A DNA stretch of 64,000 bases from Poriferisphaera corsica (lineage in GTDB: Bacteria; Planctomycetota; Phycisphaerae; Phycisphaerales; Phycisphaeraceae): contig NZ_CP036425.1 of assembly GCF_007747445.1 (NCBI RefSeq), forward strand, positions 1,348,175 to 1,412,174, in the 5' to 3' direction. Position numbers and translations under genes: made by a program. Shown one piece after another: positions 1 through 9,200 of this stretch; position 1 is the stretch's first letter; every line of letters starts with the position of its first letter. The notes under the pieces were generated by a model. The model was not told where the DNA came from. It ran no database searches and was given only the letters and a program-made list of their open reading frames with translations.

Positions 1-1
1 A

Positions 2-1237
2 CAGTGTCCGCATGATTTTGACCTTGAGGGTTTTTGGCGGCGTTGTTTATATTCGGCTGTTGCTGCGAAATTGATGGCTGAACGGATTGGCAGTGATATA
101 GAGGAAGAAGCGTTTACCGCAGCACTTGTGCAAGATATCGGTTTGGCTGCGATGGTGCAGGTGATTGGGCGTGATTATCAGGAACTGATGAAGTCGACAG
201 GCTCCAATCATTCAGTTTTAAATCGGATCGAACAAAATCAATTGTCGACAGACCATGCTCAGGTCGGCGCATCACTAGCAGATCGATGGGGCTTGCCGGA
301 GATACTGATTGATGCGATCAGATATCACCATAATCCAGAAGATTATAAAGGCGAGAATCAGCAGGTCGTTCAGATTGTGAATTTAAGTAGTTTGGTCGCA
401 GATGCTTTATCGCCGGAGCAGATTGCAGTCGCGACTATTTCTACCTTTTCAAGTCAACTCGAAGAATGGCTTGGTATTCCTGAAGAGCAAGCCCACGATT
501 TGCTGAATGATGTTGAAGAGAAAAGCCGCAAGTTGGGTGGATCGTTTAAGATCAAGCCAAGGCCGCAGCGAGATATTAATAAGCTGCTTATACAAGCGAA
601 TGATCGCCTGATTAAGATGGCAATTGAGAGTAATCAGCGCTTAGTTGAGCTAGAAAAGAAGAATTACCAGTTAAAGGCAGCGGCGCAACGTGATCCACTG
701 ACAGGGCTGGCGAATCGTCGAATGTTTGATAGTTCATTGCGAGAAGGATACCTCAAGAGTAGTGAGGCTGATTTCCCATTAAGTTTGATCTTATTTGATA
801 TTGATCACTTTAAGAAGATCAATGATGAGTATGGGCATCTAGCAGGTGATCGTGTTTTGATCATGATTGCAAGATTGTTGCAGGAGCATGAACCTGATGG
901 GGGATGCATTGCGAGGTTTGGTGGCGAGGAATTCACACTTGTACTGCCACGACTGGGTGTCGCTTCAGCAGCTCAGATTGCAGAACATATGCGATCACGT
1001 ATTGAACAGTTACGATTCGACATTGGAGGCGGTAAACGTATTCACGCTACTGTGAGTGCAGGCGTTGCCGGTCGTGATCATCTTCGTCAGTTAAGTAGTG
1101 AGATTGAATTGTTGGATTGCGCGGATAAGGCGTTGTATGCTGCTAAATCATCAGGTCGAAATTGTGTTCGTGTTTTGAGGCCGATGATGATGCCGAGAGT
1201 TACACCAGATAAACCATGCGATCAGGCTGTTGATTGA
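2..1237 (+). CDS. HDOD-GGDEF signalling protein, 5' end outside window
   Basis: Partial gene. The reading frame is open to the window edge, and the residues before the first possible start (FDLEGFWRRCLYSAVAAK) align with the middle of the next gene's HDOD domain (FDHIQYWKRSIYAASAAK), so the true start lies upstream. The visible 411 residues hold the end of an HDOD domain (HD-like helical domain without the metal-binding HD pair), a linker helix, and a C-terminal GGDEF domain with an intact GGEEF signature (RFGGEEF). GGDEF domains make cyclic di-GMP from two GTP. The RxxD inhibitory site expected five residues before the signature is absent (the stretch reads PDGG), so product feedback is probably lost. 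A cytoplasmic signalling enzyme is inferred. It is a tandem paralogue of the next gene. Confidence 0.85.
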   Translation, partial: QCPHDFDLEGFWRRCLYSAVAAKLMAERIGSDIEEEAFTAALVQDIGLAAMVQVIGRDYQELMKSTGSNHSVLNRIEQNQLSTDHAQVGASLADRWGLPEILIDAIRYHHNPEDYKGENQQVVQIVNLSSLVADALSPEQIAVATISTFSSQLEEWLGIPEEQAHDLLNDVEEKSRKLGGSFKIKPRPQRDINKLLIQANDRLIKMAIESNQRLVELEKKNYQLKAAAQRDPLTGLANRRMFDSSLREGYLKSSEADFPLSLILFDIDHFKKINDEYGHLAGDRVLIMIARLLQEHEPDGGCIARFGGEEFTLVLPRLGVASAAQIAEHMRSRIEQLRFDIGGGKRIHATVSAGVAGRDHLRQLSSEIELLDCADKALYAAKSSGRNCVRVLRPMMMPRVTPDKPCDQAVD

Positions 1238-1437
1238 AGTTAATGCAGTGAATCGTTTAAGTGAAGGTGATTATTCGACGATATTTTTTCAACTTAGGGG
1301 AACAATCTTACATGAGGGGGGGATTGACTGCAGTTATTTCGCAGTAGATTCATGTCAGATTCAGCACGTTGTTGTTATACCGGATTTTGAGATTTTTATT
1401 TAATAATTCTTTACCGGACGTGAGGGGATTTACGTTA

Positions 1438-2955
1438 ATGAATCAAACGCTTCTAGATCAAGTTATAGAATCACCACGACTGCCGAGTTTGCCATCGATT
1501 GCGTTGGAGGTGATTGATCTGGTTCAACAGCCGGATGTCGATATCGCGCAGATTGCAGATACGATCCAGAACGACCCAGCCCTTTCGTCAAAAATTCTGA
1601 AAACAGTCAATTCAAGTTTCTATGGCCAAGCCTATACCGTTAGTACGATTAGTCATGCGTTAGTTGTACTTGGATTGAATAGTGTAAAAACGCTTGCCCT
1701 TGGGTTTAGTCTGGTGAGTAATCTTCAGAACAGTGGTGGCGATGGATTTGATCACATTCAATACTGGAAACGTAGTATTTACGCTGCGTCAGCTGCGAAG
1801 GAATTTGCAAAACAACAACGACTTGTGCAGCAAGAAGAAGCGTTTTTAGGTGCACTTCTACAGGATCTAGGTGTTCTTGCTCTGAACCAAGTATTGGGTG
1901 ATCAGTATACAGATCTATTAAATCAGACGGATGGATGTCACCGTAAACTCATTGAGCTTGAAACCAGTCAGTTGAAAATGAATCACGCGCAGGTCGGCGC
2001 GGAGTTGGCGAATGCATGGAAGTTGCCACCACTTTTGATCGCGCCGATTCGATATCATGAATCGCCCGATGAAGCTCAGCCAGAACTACAATCGTTTGTA
2101 CGATGTGTTTCGATTGGTTCTGTAGTTGCGGATTTATTTATTAATGAAGCTGATGGCGAATCATTGGAGCGGTATTATGATTTGGCCTCTGAGTGGTTTG
2201 GATTGTGCCAGGAGCAATCAGAGCCACTACTTCACGAAATACACAAGCAAACCAAAGAACTACAACGTTTATTCGATTTGCCTGCAAGTGATTATGGAAA
2301 TGTAGATGATATTTTAGCAAAAGCGAATGAGGCGTTGATGAATATCACGCTGCAGACCCAGAAGCAGCAACACGAATTAACACAGCATGCGAATGAATTG
2401 CGTGAGCAAAATGAACATTTAGTGAATCAAGCGAATACAGACTCGTTGACGGGTGTTGCAAATCGCCGCCGTTTTAATGAGTATATCGCTGATGCTTTTG
2501 AGTGCACCAAACAAAATGCTGCTGGGCATCTGAGCGTTTTGTTTTTAGATACAGATCACTTTAAGCAATTTAACGATACGTATGGCCATCCTGTCGGGGA
2601 CCGTGTGCTTGTGGCTTTGTCACAGACGCTGCAAAATATAGTCGGGGATCGAGGTTTGGTATCGCGTTACGGTGGCGAAGAATTTGCAATCGTATTGCCA
2701 AACACTGACCGACGTACTGCAGCATTAATTGCCGAGCAGCTTAGATCGGAAATTGAGAAGACGATTGTGCAATCTGATGAAGGTAAAGATTTACACATTA
2801 CAGCTAGTATCGGTGTCGCTACCTATGAAGGGATGTTCTTTGATCGCGTCGAGATTCTTGTGAAAGCAGCTGATCAGGGTGTTTATGCAGCTAAAAATTC
2901 TGGGCGTAACTGTGTGAGGATTTTTGCACCAAAGAATCAACCGGTTGCTGCCTGA
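1438..2955 (+). CDS. HDOD-GGDEF diguanylate cyclase-like protein
   Basis: A 505-residue cytoplasmic protein. The start is the ATG at 1438 because it follows a TGAGGGG ribosome binding site; the frame is open further upstream but has no such site. Residues 1-290 form an HDOD domain (IALEVIDLVQQPD, DPALSSKILKTVNSS, GALLQDLGVLALNQ). A short coiled region (about 305-345) leads to a GGDEF domain with signature RYGGEEF and the upstream metal/GTP motif FLDTDHFKQFNDTYGH. GGDEF domains with GGEEF are usually active cyclic di-GMP synthases. The RxxD inhibitory site is missing (GDRG at that place). It lies 200 bases after a close paralogue and ends at a strong terminator. HDOD domains often sense or relay stress or chemotaxis signals; the input here is unknown. 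Confidence 0.88.
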   Translation: MNQTLLDQVIESPRLPSLPSIALEVIDLVQQPDVDIAQIADTIQNDPALSSKILKTVNSSFYGQAYTVSTISHALVVLGLNSVKTLALGFSLVSNLQNSGGDGFDHIQYWKRSIYAASAAKEFAKQQRLVQQEEAFLGALLQDLGVLALNQVLGDQYTDLLNQTDGCHRKLIELETSQLKMNHAQVGAELANAWKLPPLLIAPIRYHESPDEAQPELQSFVRCVSIGSVVADLFINEADGESLERYYDLASEWFGLCQEQSEPLLHEIHKQTKELQRLFDLPASDYGNVDDILAKANEALMNITLQTQKQQHELTQHANELREQNEHLVNQANTDSLTGVANRRRFNEYIADAFECTKQNAAGHLSVLFLDTDHFKQFNDTYGHPVGDRVLVALSQTLQNIVGDRGLVSRYGGEEFAIVLPNTDRRTAALIAEQLRSEIEKTIVQSDEGKDLHITASIGVATYEGMFFDRVEILVKAADQGVYAAKNSGRNCVRIFAPKNQPVAA

Positions 2956-2977
2956 TCAAGGTATAATTGAGGTATTA

Positions 2978-3011
2978 AAAAAACGCATGCGATTGAAGCA
3001 TGCGTTTTTTG
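2978..3011. terminator. Bidirectional terminator between convergent genes
   Basis: A perfect hairpin, AAAAAACGCATGC / GCATGCGTTTTTT with a 7-base loop, has T-runs on both strands. It can end the HDOD-GGDEF gene on the + strand and the DUF4139-like gene on the - strand. Confidence 0.9.
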
Positions 3012-3033
3012 TTGTATACAGATATCAGATTTA

Positions 3034-4842
3034 TCAATAGATAGATTGGATCTGATTTCTTAGCATAGATGCTTTTGTGCGCTGGCCGTTGGTTAGGAAT
3101 TTGTATTTATACTTGATCTGCAGAGCATTCTTCATGCCCGGTTCAAGATGAATCTTCCATTTCAAGGTCGTTTGTGAGTTTGCGCGACCAAGGCCAAGCG
3201 GTGTTCTAATTGCTTCCGGTTGTTCATCGGCAGAGACAAGTTCGCCTGAAACGAGCTTTGTGATCTCAAGATTTACAGCATCATTTTTCATGTTCGTGAG
3301 TGCCAGTGTACCTTCCATTGTGACCACATCATAGACCATCTGATCAATTTTTTGAGCTCCACGTTGGCGAGAAATTTCTTGCTCTTGAATTTCAGCTTTG
3401 ACCGAAAGTGCCTGTGTGATTTTAAGCCGTGTTTTGCTGTTAACGGGCGTGTACTTGATTGAATCCTGCCCAAGAATGCGACCATCCTTGATGGTCATGG
3501 CAGGTGCGGTTGTCCAAGGTTGATCTGTTTTGTTTGTTAACTCAAGTGAATGCCAAACGATTTGCGGCTCTTCAGGTGATGGCTGACGATAGTTATCGTA
3601 TGCATCAATGAAATCGGGGATATTCCATGTGTAAATTGAGTTGGCTGGTATATCATTTGTAAAAAGTGGATAGTAGCCACGTTCGCCCTTTTTGAGATCA
3701 ATCTTGTCGAGCTGATAGAAGTATAGATCTTCAATGGTTTCACCTTTAACCGGTGATTGAGGGGCCGCAGCCATTTCCATGTCCATTGCCATGCCCGCAT
3801 AGCCACGAGCCTGATTCATCATTGCTGAGCGAGGTATACGTTTACGCATCTCGCGGTTAGACATGATGCTTTGAAGATATTGATTTAGTGGCTGCAGCGT
3901 CATTGCGGATTCGGAATCTTGAAATTGAATATGGGGATAGCCTGAAATTAATTCGGTTTCGACTTTTTCAAGATCAATCAAGTCATTCACAACAACAGCT
4001 TTGGCTGTAATCGAACCTTGTTGGTTTTCTTCTGTCATACCGGTGATATCAACAACATACGAAGGGCTCCAGGCAATGCCTTTTGCTAAGTAAGTCGTTT
4101 GGACTGTTGGTGAGACTCCAGCAATACGGCCCGGCAATATCGTATCAAATTGCAGAACCGGTTTATTTTCAACTTTTTCGATCATCGGCAACGTATCTGA
4201 TTGCTTGATACGTACAGACTGGATCTGATGCATGTAAATAGCACTAACGCCATTGTCATTGTGTAAATAAACAATATTGGCGTACTGAGGAGGTGGCTGG
4301 ATTAATGGACGAGGTTCATTTGGGTTTTCGTTTTTAACAACTGGAACGTCAAGAATCGTAGCTTCAATCCATTTTGTTTTATCATCATTACTTCTGAGTT
4401 CAATGGCGACCATATTGCCAATATTGGCCCGAATAACTTCATTAATATCTGTCGCGACTGATTGTGTTTTATTGGCTGCATAGGTCGATTTGATATTGCT
4501 TAATGCGAGGTTGTTCGTCCATGACATCCAGAACGAACCGAGTTTTGCATTGGGGAATAATGATGTCTGGAATGTGATTGGCTTGCCGTAGTGATCAGGT
4601 GTGATTTTTTCGGCTTGCAGCAGATCTGCTTGTGAAACCACAACACCAAAGCCATTTTTGAAAAGCATCACTTTGGTCGGTTTGGATTCTACCTGTATTT
4701 GCGGATTCGTCGCTGAATCAGATGTGTCAGGCTCAATCAATGAGTCTTGTGCTTGTAAAGCGGGTGTCGTAATTGTCATCATGCAGAAGGCTGCGAGTAA
4801 ACAGCCAGTCTGGAATTGTCGTTTGTTACTCGTCAAAGGCAT
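3034..4842 (-). CDS. Exported DUF4139-like protein
   Basis: A 602-residue protein with a signal peptide (KRQF, then a hydrophobic stretch ending near ALQAQDS). The second in-frame ATG, at 4842, is chosen because AAGGAG lies 6 bases before it and runs directly into the first. The opening VMLFKNGFGVVV and the later YLAKGIAWSPSYVVDI followed by a conserved N-D-L block resemble the N-terminal and DUF4139 beta-sandwich parts of MuiA-like proteins. A low-complexity Met/Ala-rich stretch sits near residues 340-365. DUF4139 proteins are extracytoplasmic and mostly uncharacterised, so no reaction is assigned. It stands alone, convergent with the signalling gene. The family assignment rests on motif pattern only. 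Confidence 0.7.
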   Translation of the reverse strand: MPLTSNKRQFQTGCLLAAFCMMTITTPALQAQDSLIEPDTSDSATNPQIQVESKPTKVMLFKNGFGVVVSQADLLQAEKITPDHYGKPITFQTSLFPNAKLGSFWMSWTNNLALSNIKSTYAANKTQSVATDINEVIRANIGNMVAIELRSNDDKTKWIEATILDVPVVKNENPNEPRPLIQPPPQYANIVYLHNDNGVSAIYMHQIQSVRIKQSDTLPMIEKVENKPVLQFDTILPGRIAGVSPTVQTTYLAKGIAWSPSYVVDITGMTEENQQGSITAKAVVVNDLIDLEKVETELISGYPHIQFQDSESAMTLQPLNQYLQSIMSNREMRKRIPRSAMMNQARGYAGMAMDMEMAAAPQSPVKGETIEDLYFYQLDKIDLKKGERGYYPLFTNDIPANSIYTWNIPDFIDAYDNYRQPSPEEPQIVWHSLELTNKTDQPWTTAPAMTIKDGRILGQDSIKYTPVNSKTRLKITQALSVKAEIQEQEISRQRGAQKIDQMVYDVVTMEGTLALTNMKNDAVNLEITKLVSGELVSADEQPEAIRTPLGLGRANSQTTLKWKIHLEPGMKNALQIKYKYKFLTNGQRTKASMLRNQIQSIY

Positions 4843-4988
4843 CGTCATCTCCTTGAATGCACTGGGTAACGATAATCAGGTTATATTCTTTGGACGACCC
4901 ATACGCCCAGAAGTTCCGCCGAGCTTAAGGTTTTTTTAACCCTATCGTTGAACGCATAGTGTGATTCATTCACTGCGGTCTGTCCATG

Positions 4989-5018
4989 AAAAAAGCCCCA
5001 CGTACATTGTGAGGCTTT
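4989..5018 (-). terminator. Terminator of asd
   Basis: On the minus strand the hairpin AAAGCC(T)CAC / GTG(G)GGCTTT is followed by a run of six T. It lies just after the asd stop codon. Confidence 0.75.
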
Positions 5019-5046
5019 GTGATTCAATAATTTATAGGGTAGCTCA

Positions 5047-6090
5047 TCAGACAAGCAGTTCAGCGATCTGAACTGCATTGAGAGCAGCGCCTTTACGGAT
5101 CTGGTCGCCACAGACGAAGAGGTCGAGCCCCTTGTTATCAGAACGTGATATATCGCGACGAACACGGCCAACATAGCAGTCATCTTTAAACGAAGCATCA
5201 AGCGGTGTTGGGAAGCGGTTCGCTTCACGATCGTTGATAAGCGAAACACCCGCAGCACCTTCGAGAGCCGCAATGGCTTCTTCTTCGGTGATGGATTTCT
5301 CGAATTCCAAGTTGATAGATTCGGCATGAGCACGCATGACTGGCACGCGGACGCAGGTTGTGGTGATGGCGGTCTGGTCTCCATTGACCTGATTCCAAAT
5401 CTTGTGAGTTTCGTGAACCATCTTGAGTTCTTCTTGGTTATAACCATTCGGCTTCATATCCGAGTTGTGGCTAAACAGGTTGAATGCGTATTGGAATGGG
5501 AAGATATCCATGGTGACTGGTTTACCTTCGAGTACTTCGCGAGATTGCTGCTCAAGCTCAGCCATTGCAGCAGCACCAGCGCCGGAAGCGGCCTGGTAAG
5601 TCGAGACAACCATACGCTTCACACCAGCCACTTTGTGTAGTGGGTTGACAGCCATGAGCATGATGATGGTTGAGCAGTTGGGGTTGGCGATGATACCAAC
5701 GCCGGGGTTGCCGATCTTGATACCCGCTTCCTTCACGGCTTCAGGATTGACTTCAGGCACGACCAGTGGGATACCGTCCGCCATGCGGAAGGCAGAGGAG
5801 TTGTCGACAACAACTGCGCCTGATTCGACAGCGATCGGTGCAAACTTTTTGCTGATAGATCCGCCTGCAGAGAAGAGCGCGAGATCGACGTTTTTAAAGC
5901 TATCCTTGGTCAGTTCCTCAACTGTATAGGTTTTGCCTTTGAAGGTGGTGGTTTTGCCTGCGCTGCGTGCTGAAGCTAGAAGCTTAAGCTCAGCAATAGG
6001 AAATTGACGTTCATCGAGAACTTGAAGAAATTCCTGACCGACGGCGCCAGTCGCACCAACGATCGCAACGTTAAGAGCTTGTGAACTCAT
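5047..6090 (-). CDS. asd: Aspartate-semialdehyde dehydrogenase
   Basis: A 347-residue cytosolic enzyme that reduces aspartyl phosphate to aspartate semialdehyde with NADPH, the branch point to lysine/diaminopimelate, threonine and methionine. The N-terminal GATGAVGQEF loop binds NADP. The catalytic cysteine is in NPNCSTI (about residue 135), and the later QAASGAGAAAM and CVRVPVMRAHAE segments match the dimerisation and substrate-binding region. Length fits the bacterial family. The start is supported by GAAGGT about 9 bases before ATG. It stands alone with its own terminator and is divergent from the large propeller gene. A 188-residue overlapping frame on the same strand is a shadow. Confidence 0.96.
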   Translation of the reverse strand: MSSQALNVAIVGATGAVGQEFLQVLDERQFPIAELKLLASARSAGKTTTFKGKTYTVEELTKDSFKNVDLALFSAGGSISKKFAPIAVESGAVVVDNSSAFRMADGIPLVVPEVNPEAVKEAGIKIGNPGVGIIANPNCSTIIMLMAVNPLHKVAGVKRMVVSTYQAASGAGAAAMAELEQQSREVLEGKPVTMDIFPFQYAFNLFSHNSDMKPNGYNQEELKMVHETHKIWNQVNGDQTAITTTCVRVPVMRAHAESINLEFEKSITEEEAIAALEGAAGVSLINDREANRFPTPLDASFKDDCYVGRVRRDISRSDNKGLDLFVCGDQIRKGAALNAVQIAELLV

Positions 6091-6262
6091 GTTTTGATAC
6101 CTTCAAAAAGGCTGATTAATAGAAAGTCAATAAAAACAACAGTTTGAGGAAATTGGGCGGGCATTATATCAAGGCTTACTTCGGGAAGCGATCAGCCCCT
6201 ACCCGTCAATTGCGGAGAATACGGAGATTTACACATCTTGTGACTGACCGATCAATTTAGTT

Positions 6263-9200
6263 ATGAGGCATATTGCTCCCAGATTGTCACGTTCTAAACG
6301 ATGTAAGTCATTTATTAAAAGTGTTTTATGTTATTTTATGCGATTCCGGTATGAGAGGCGTCTGGTAACTGTGGTATGGATTCTGGGACTTAAGCCCCGC
6401 ATTTTTTTTTCAATAATTATTCTGACTGCGATCTTAATTTATGCCCAATTTCTCAATGCGGCGCCAATTCGGCCTGTTTATGTCGAAGATTCTCCCGCAG
6501 CTATGGAGCTGGTTCAACAGTTTCAAGATGATCTCAATGCAGACCATTTCACTCGCGCTGCTCAATCATTGCAAAAATTGATTGAAGATTATCCAAGCAA
6601 GCTAATGACGACAGATACAGATGCGTATCGTGATAGTATTTTCTACGCTTACAAACAGCTGCGCCAAACACCTGAATTATATGAAACGTATATTCGTCTG
6701 TATGAACCTGACGCGCAAAAAGCATATGAGGAAGTGAATCGACAGCAGCAAATCAAAGCATACGAACAGCTTCTATCTCGTTTTGGATTTACGCAGGCGG
6801 GGCTGGAATCCGCGCTGGATGTTACCGCGATGCATCTTGAGCGAGCTGAGATACAAAGAGCTGTTCGAATTCTTGAGTTCGCCAAGTCGCATCCATTAGT
6901 TCAGCAATCTCAAAACCGAGTAATGCAGATGCAGGCTGCCGTGAGTGCGTTGCCCGAAATCTACTCATCAGACGGAAGTGAAATAGCTAAAACGATAGCT
7001 CCCGCAATGATCAAGCAGCTTATCGGTGATGGACAAACCCCGCTCTGGGAAACAAACATCAACGATAAGCAGCACGCACTCAGTAATCATGAAGTACAGC
7101 AATCACAATGGGCCGTGAACCGCATTGCATTACAACAAGCACTGCCACATCGTGGTGTTCTTGTCGGTAATCAAATTATCGTAAATTTCGGTCAAAGCAT
7201 TGTCTCGCTTGATCGCTACTCTGGTCGGCGGCAATGGTCATTTCACTACACGCCAGAGCTTAGTGAAGCAACCAAATTTACACTTAAACGCGGTCGTGTC
7301 CTGCTCGATACACGAGATATTATTTATAACCAATCTCACATCTTTGGCGTGGTTGGTCGTGCACCAGCATGGGCGAGTAGACGGCAAGATGAAGGTCACG
7401 TTACCTCACTTGTTTCAATTAATATTGCTGATGGACAACTCGCTTGGCAGCTTAAACCGTCTGATTTGGCTGACATCGGTCTTGATCGTGCATATCTACA
7501 CAGCACGCCAATCCTTCAGGACAATATTCTGTATCAGATTGCTGAACGGCGCCCTGCAACAGGATTTCAAGATACTTACGTTCTCGCAATCAATGCCACT
7601 ACCGGCCAGCTGCTGTGGAAGCGACATATCGCAAGCACTGCTCGAATTAATCGTAATAGTATAGATCTTGTTTCACGCATGAGTTTATCCAATGGCTACC
7701 TATACGTTTCCGACTACGCTGGTGTCGTTGCATCACTCAATATTCGTAACGGCAGTGTTCAATGGTTACGCATACTAGATCGTAAAAATGCGATGACAAG
7801 AAGGCTCGGTGGAAACTCAGGGACGAGCATTATTAAAATGCCTCCCCCAATTGTAGTTGGCGATAAACTTTTTGTTTTGCCCGACCGCCGTGTTTCATCC
7901 GGCCTTATTCTTGATCGTAAAACTGGTAAAGTGTCTCAAAAACTCCCCGATGAGCGTTGGCGTAATATTAGACAAATCTTTCAGTATAAGCAAAATCTAA
8001 TTCTTGTCAGTCAACAGAATATCTACAGTTATAACGTTAATTCAAATGAGTTTGATTGGGATGTGAGCATTACCGAATCAGGTGTAAATGTTCTTTTAGG
8101 AGGATTTGTTCATATCCAAGATCAATTGTTAGTCAGTTTGTCTAATCAAATGATAGTTGTCAATCTCGATGACGGCCAATTGGTTTCAAGATATCATCCG
8201 ATCAATACCGGGCAAATTATGATCGATAAATCACAGATCATCATTAATGATGCTGATAGTGTACGTAGCTATATGCGTTGGTCTGATGCAGAATCCCGAT
8301 TGGTACAAGCTCTCAGTGATTCCGGCGTCGAGCCTGGACTGGCTATGGCACATATTGGCATCAATCACAATAAGGCATATTTGATCAACCGTGGTTTGGA
8401 CCATGTGATGAAATACATGGAATCATTGCTGAAACAACAAAAAATAGAGCAATACTCGCAGAATCAAGCAATCGTATTTAATGAACTATTTCAAATGGCT
8501 ACGGATAGTTTTGTTAAATCAAATAAAATAAAACAGACACTATTTGATAATATGTCCACAATCGTACAAGGCAGTAAGCAGGAAATGAGATATCATTTTG
8601 CTGCCGGACAGTATATGGCTCAGCAAAAAAATTACTTGAAAGCTGTAGAACACTACCAATCAATCCTCATCAACAAAGAACTTTCAAGTGCCAGATATAT
8701 CAGCTCTTCACTTTCTCGGACAGCTTACATAGAAGCATCAATGCGTATTCAGCAAATTATTGATCAGGTCGGATTGCGAGTATATCAATCATACGATCAT
8801 ATCGCAGATCTACGATTGAAGGAACTGCTTAAGAGTGAGAATTGGCAATCAGAACAGATGCTCGATCTCGTACATCGCTATCCGTTTTCCAATGCTGCAA
8901 TTGTCTCACTGTATCATCTCGCTAAAAATCATAGACAAAATGGTGAGCAGATTTTAGCTCATGAATATTTTGAAGAAGCAATAGAATATTTACAACCAAC
9001 CCATAGCATACGCGGAAAACTAATCCCTCGTTTAATAGCTGATTATTACAGCAGTAGTCTTGTGGTTGGCAAATTATCGCAAGCAAAGATTCGCCTGGAG
9101 CAAATCTTACAACAGCGCCCAAAGCAAACAATTATGCGGAATAATAGCTTAATGCGCCTCGATGTTTTTGTGAGAAAAATAGCGCAATCATCGCATCAAA

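Noticed and set aside
4881-5447. Open frame overlapping the end of asd on the same strand
   Set aside because: Different frame of a well-conserved enzyme; runs through the asd terminator.
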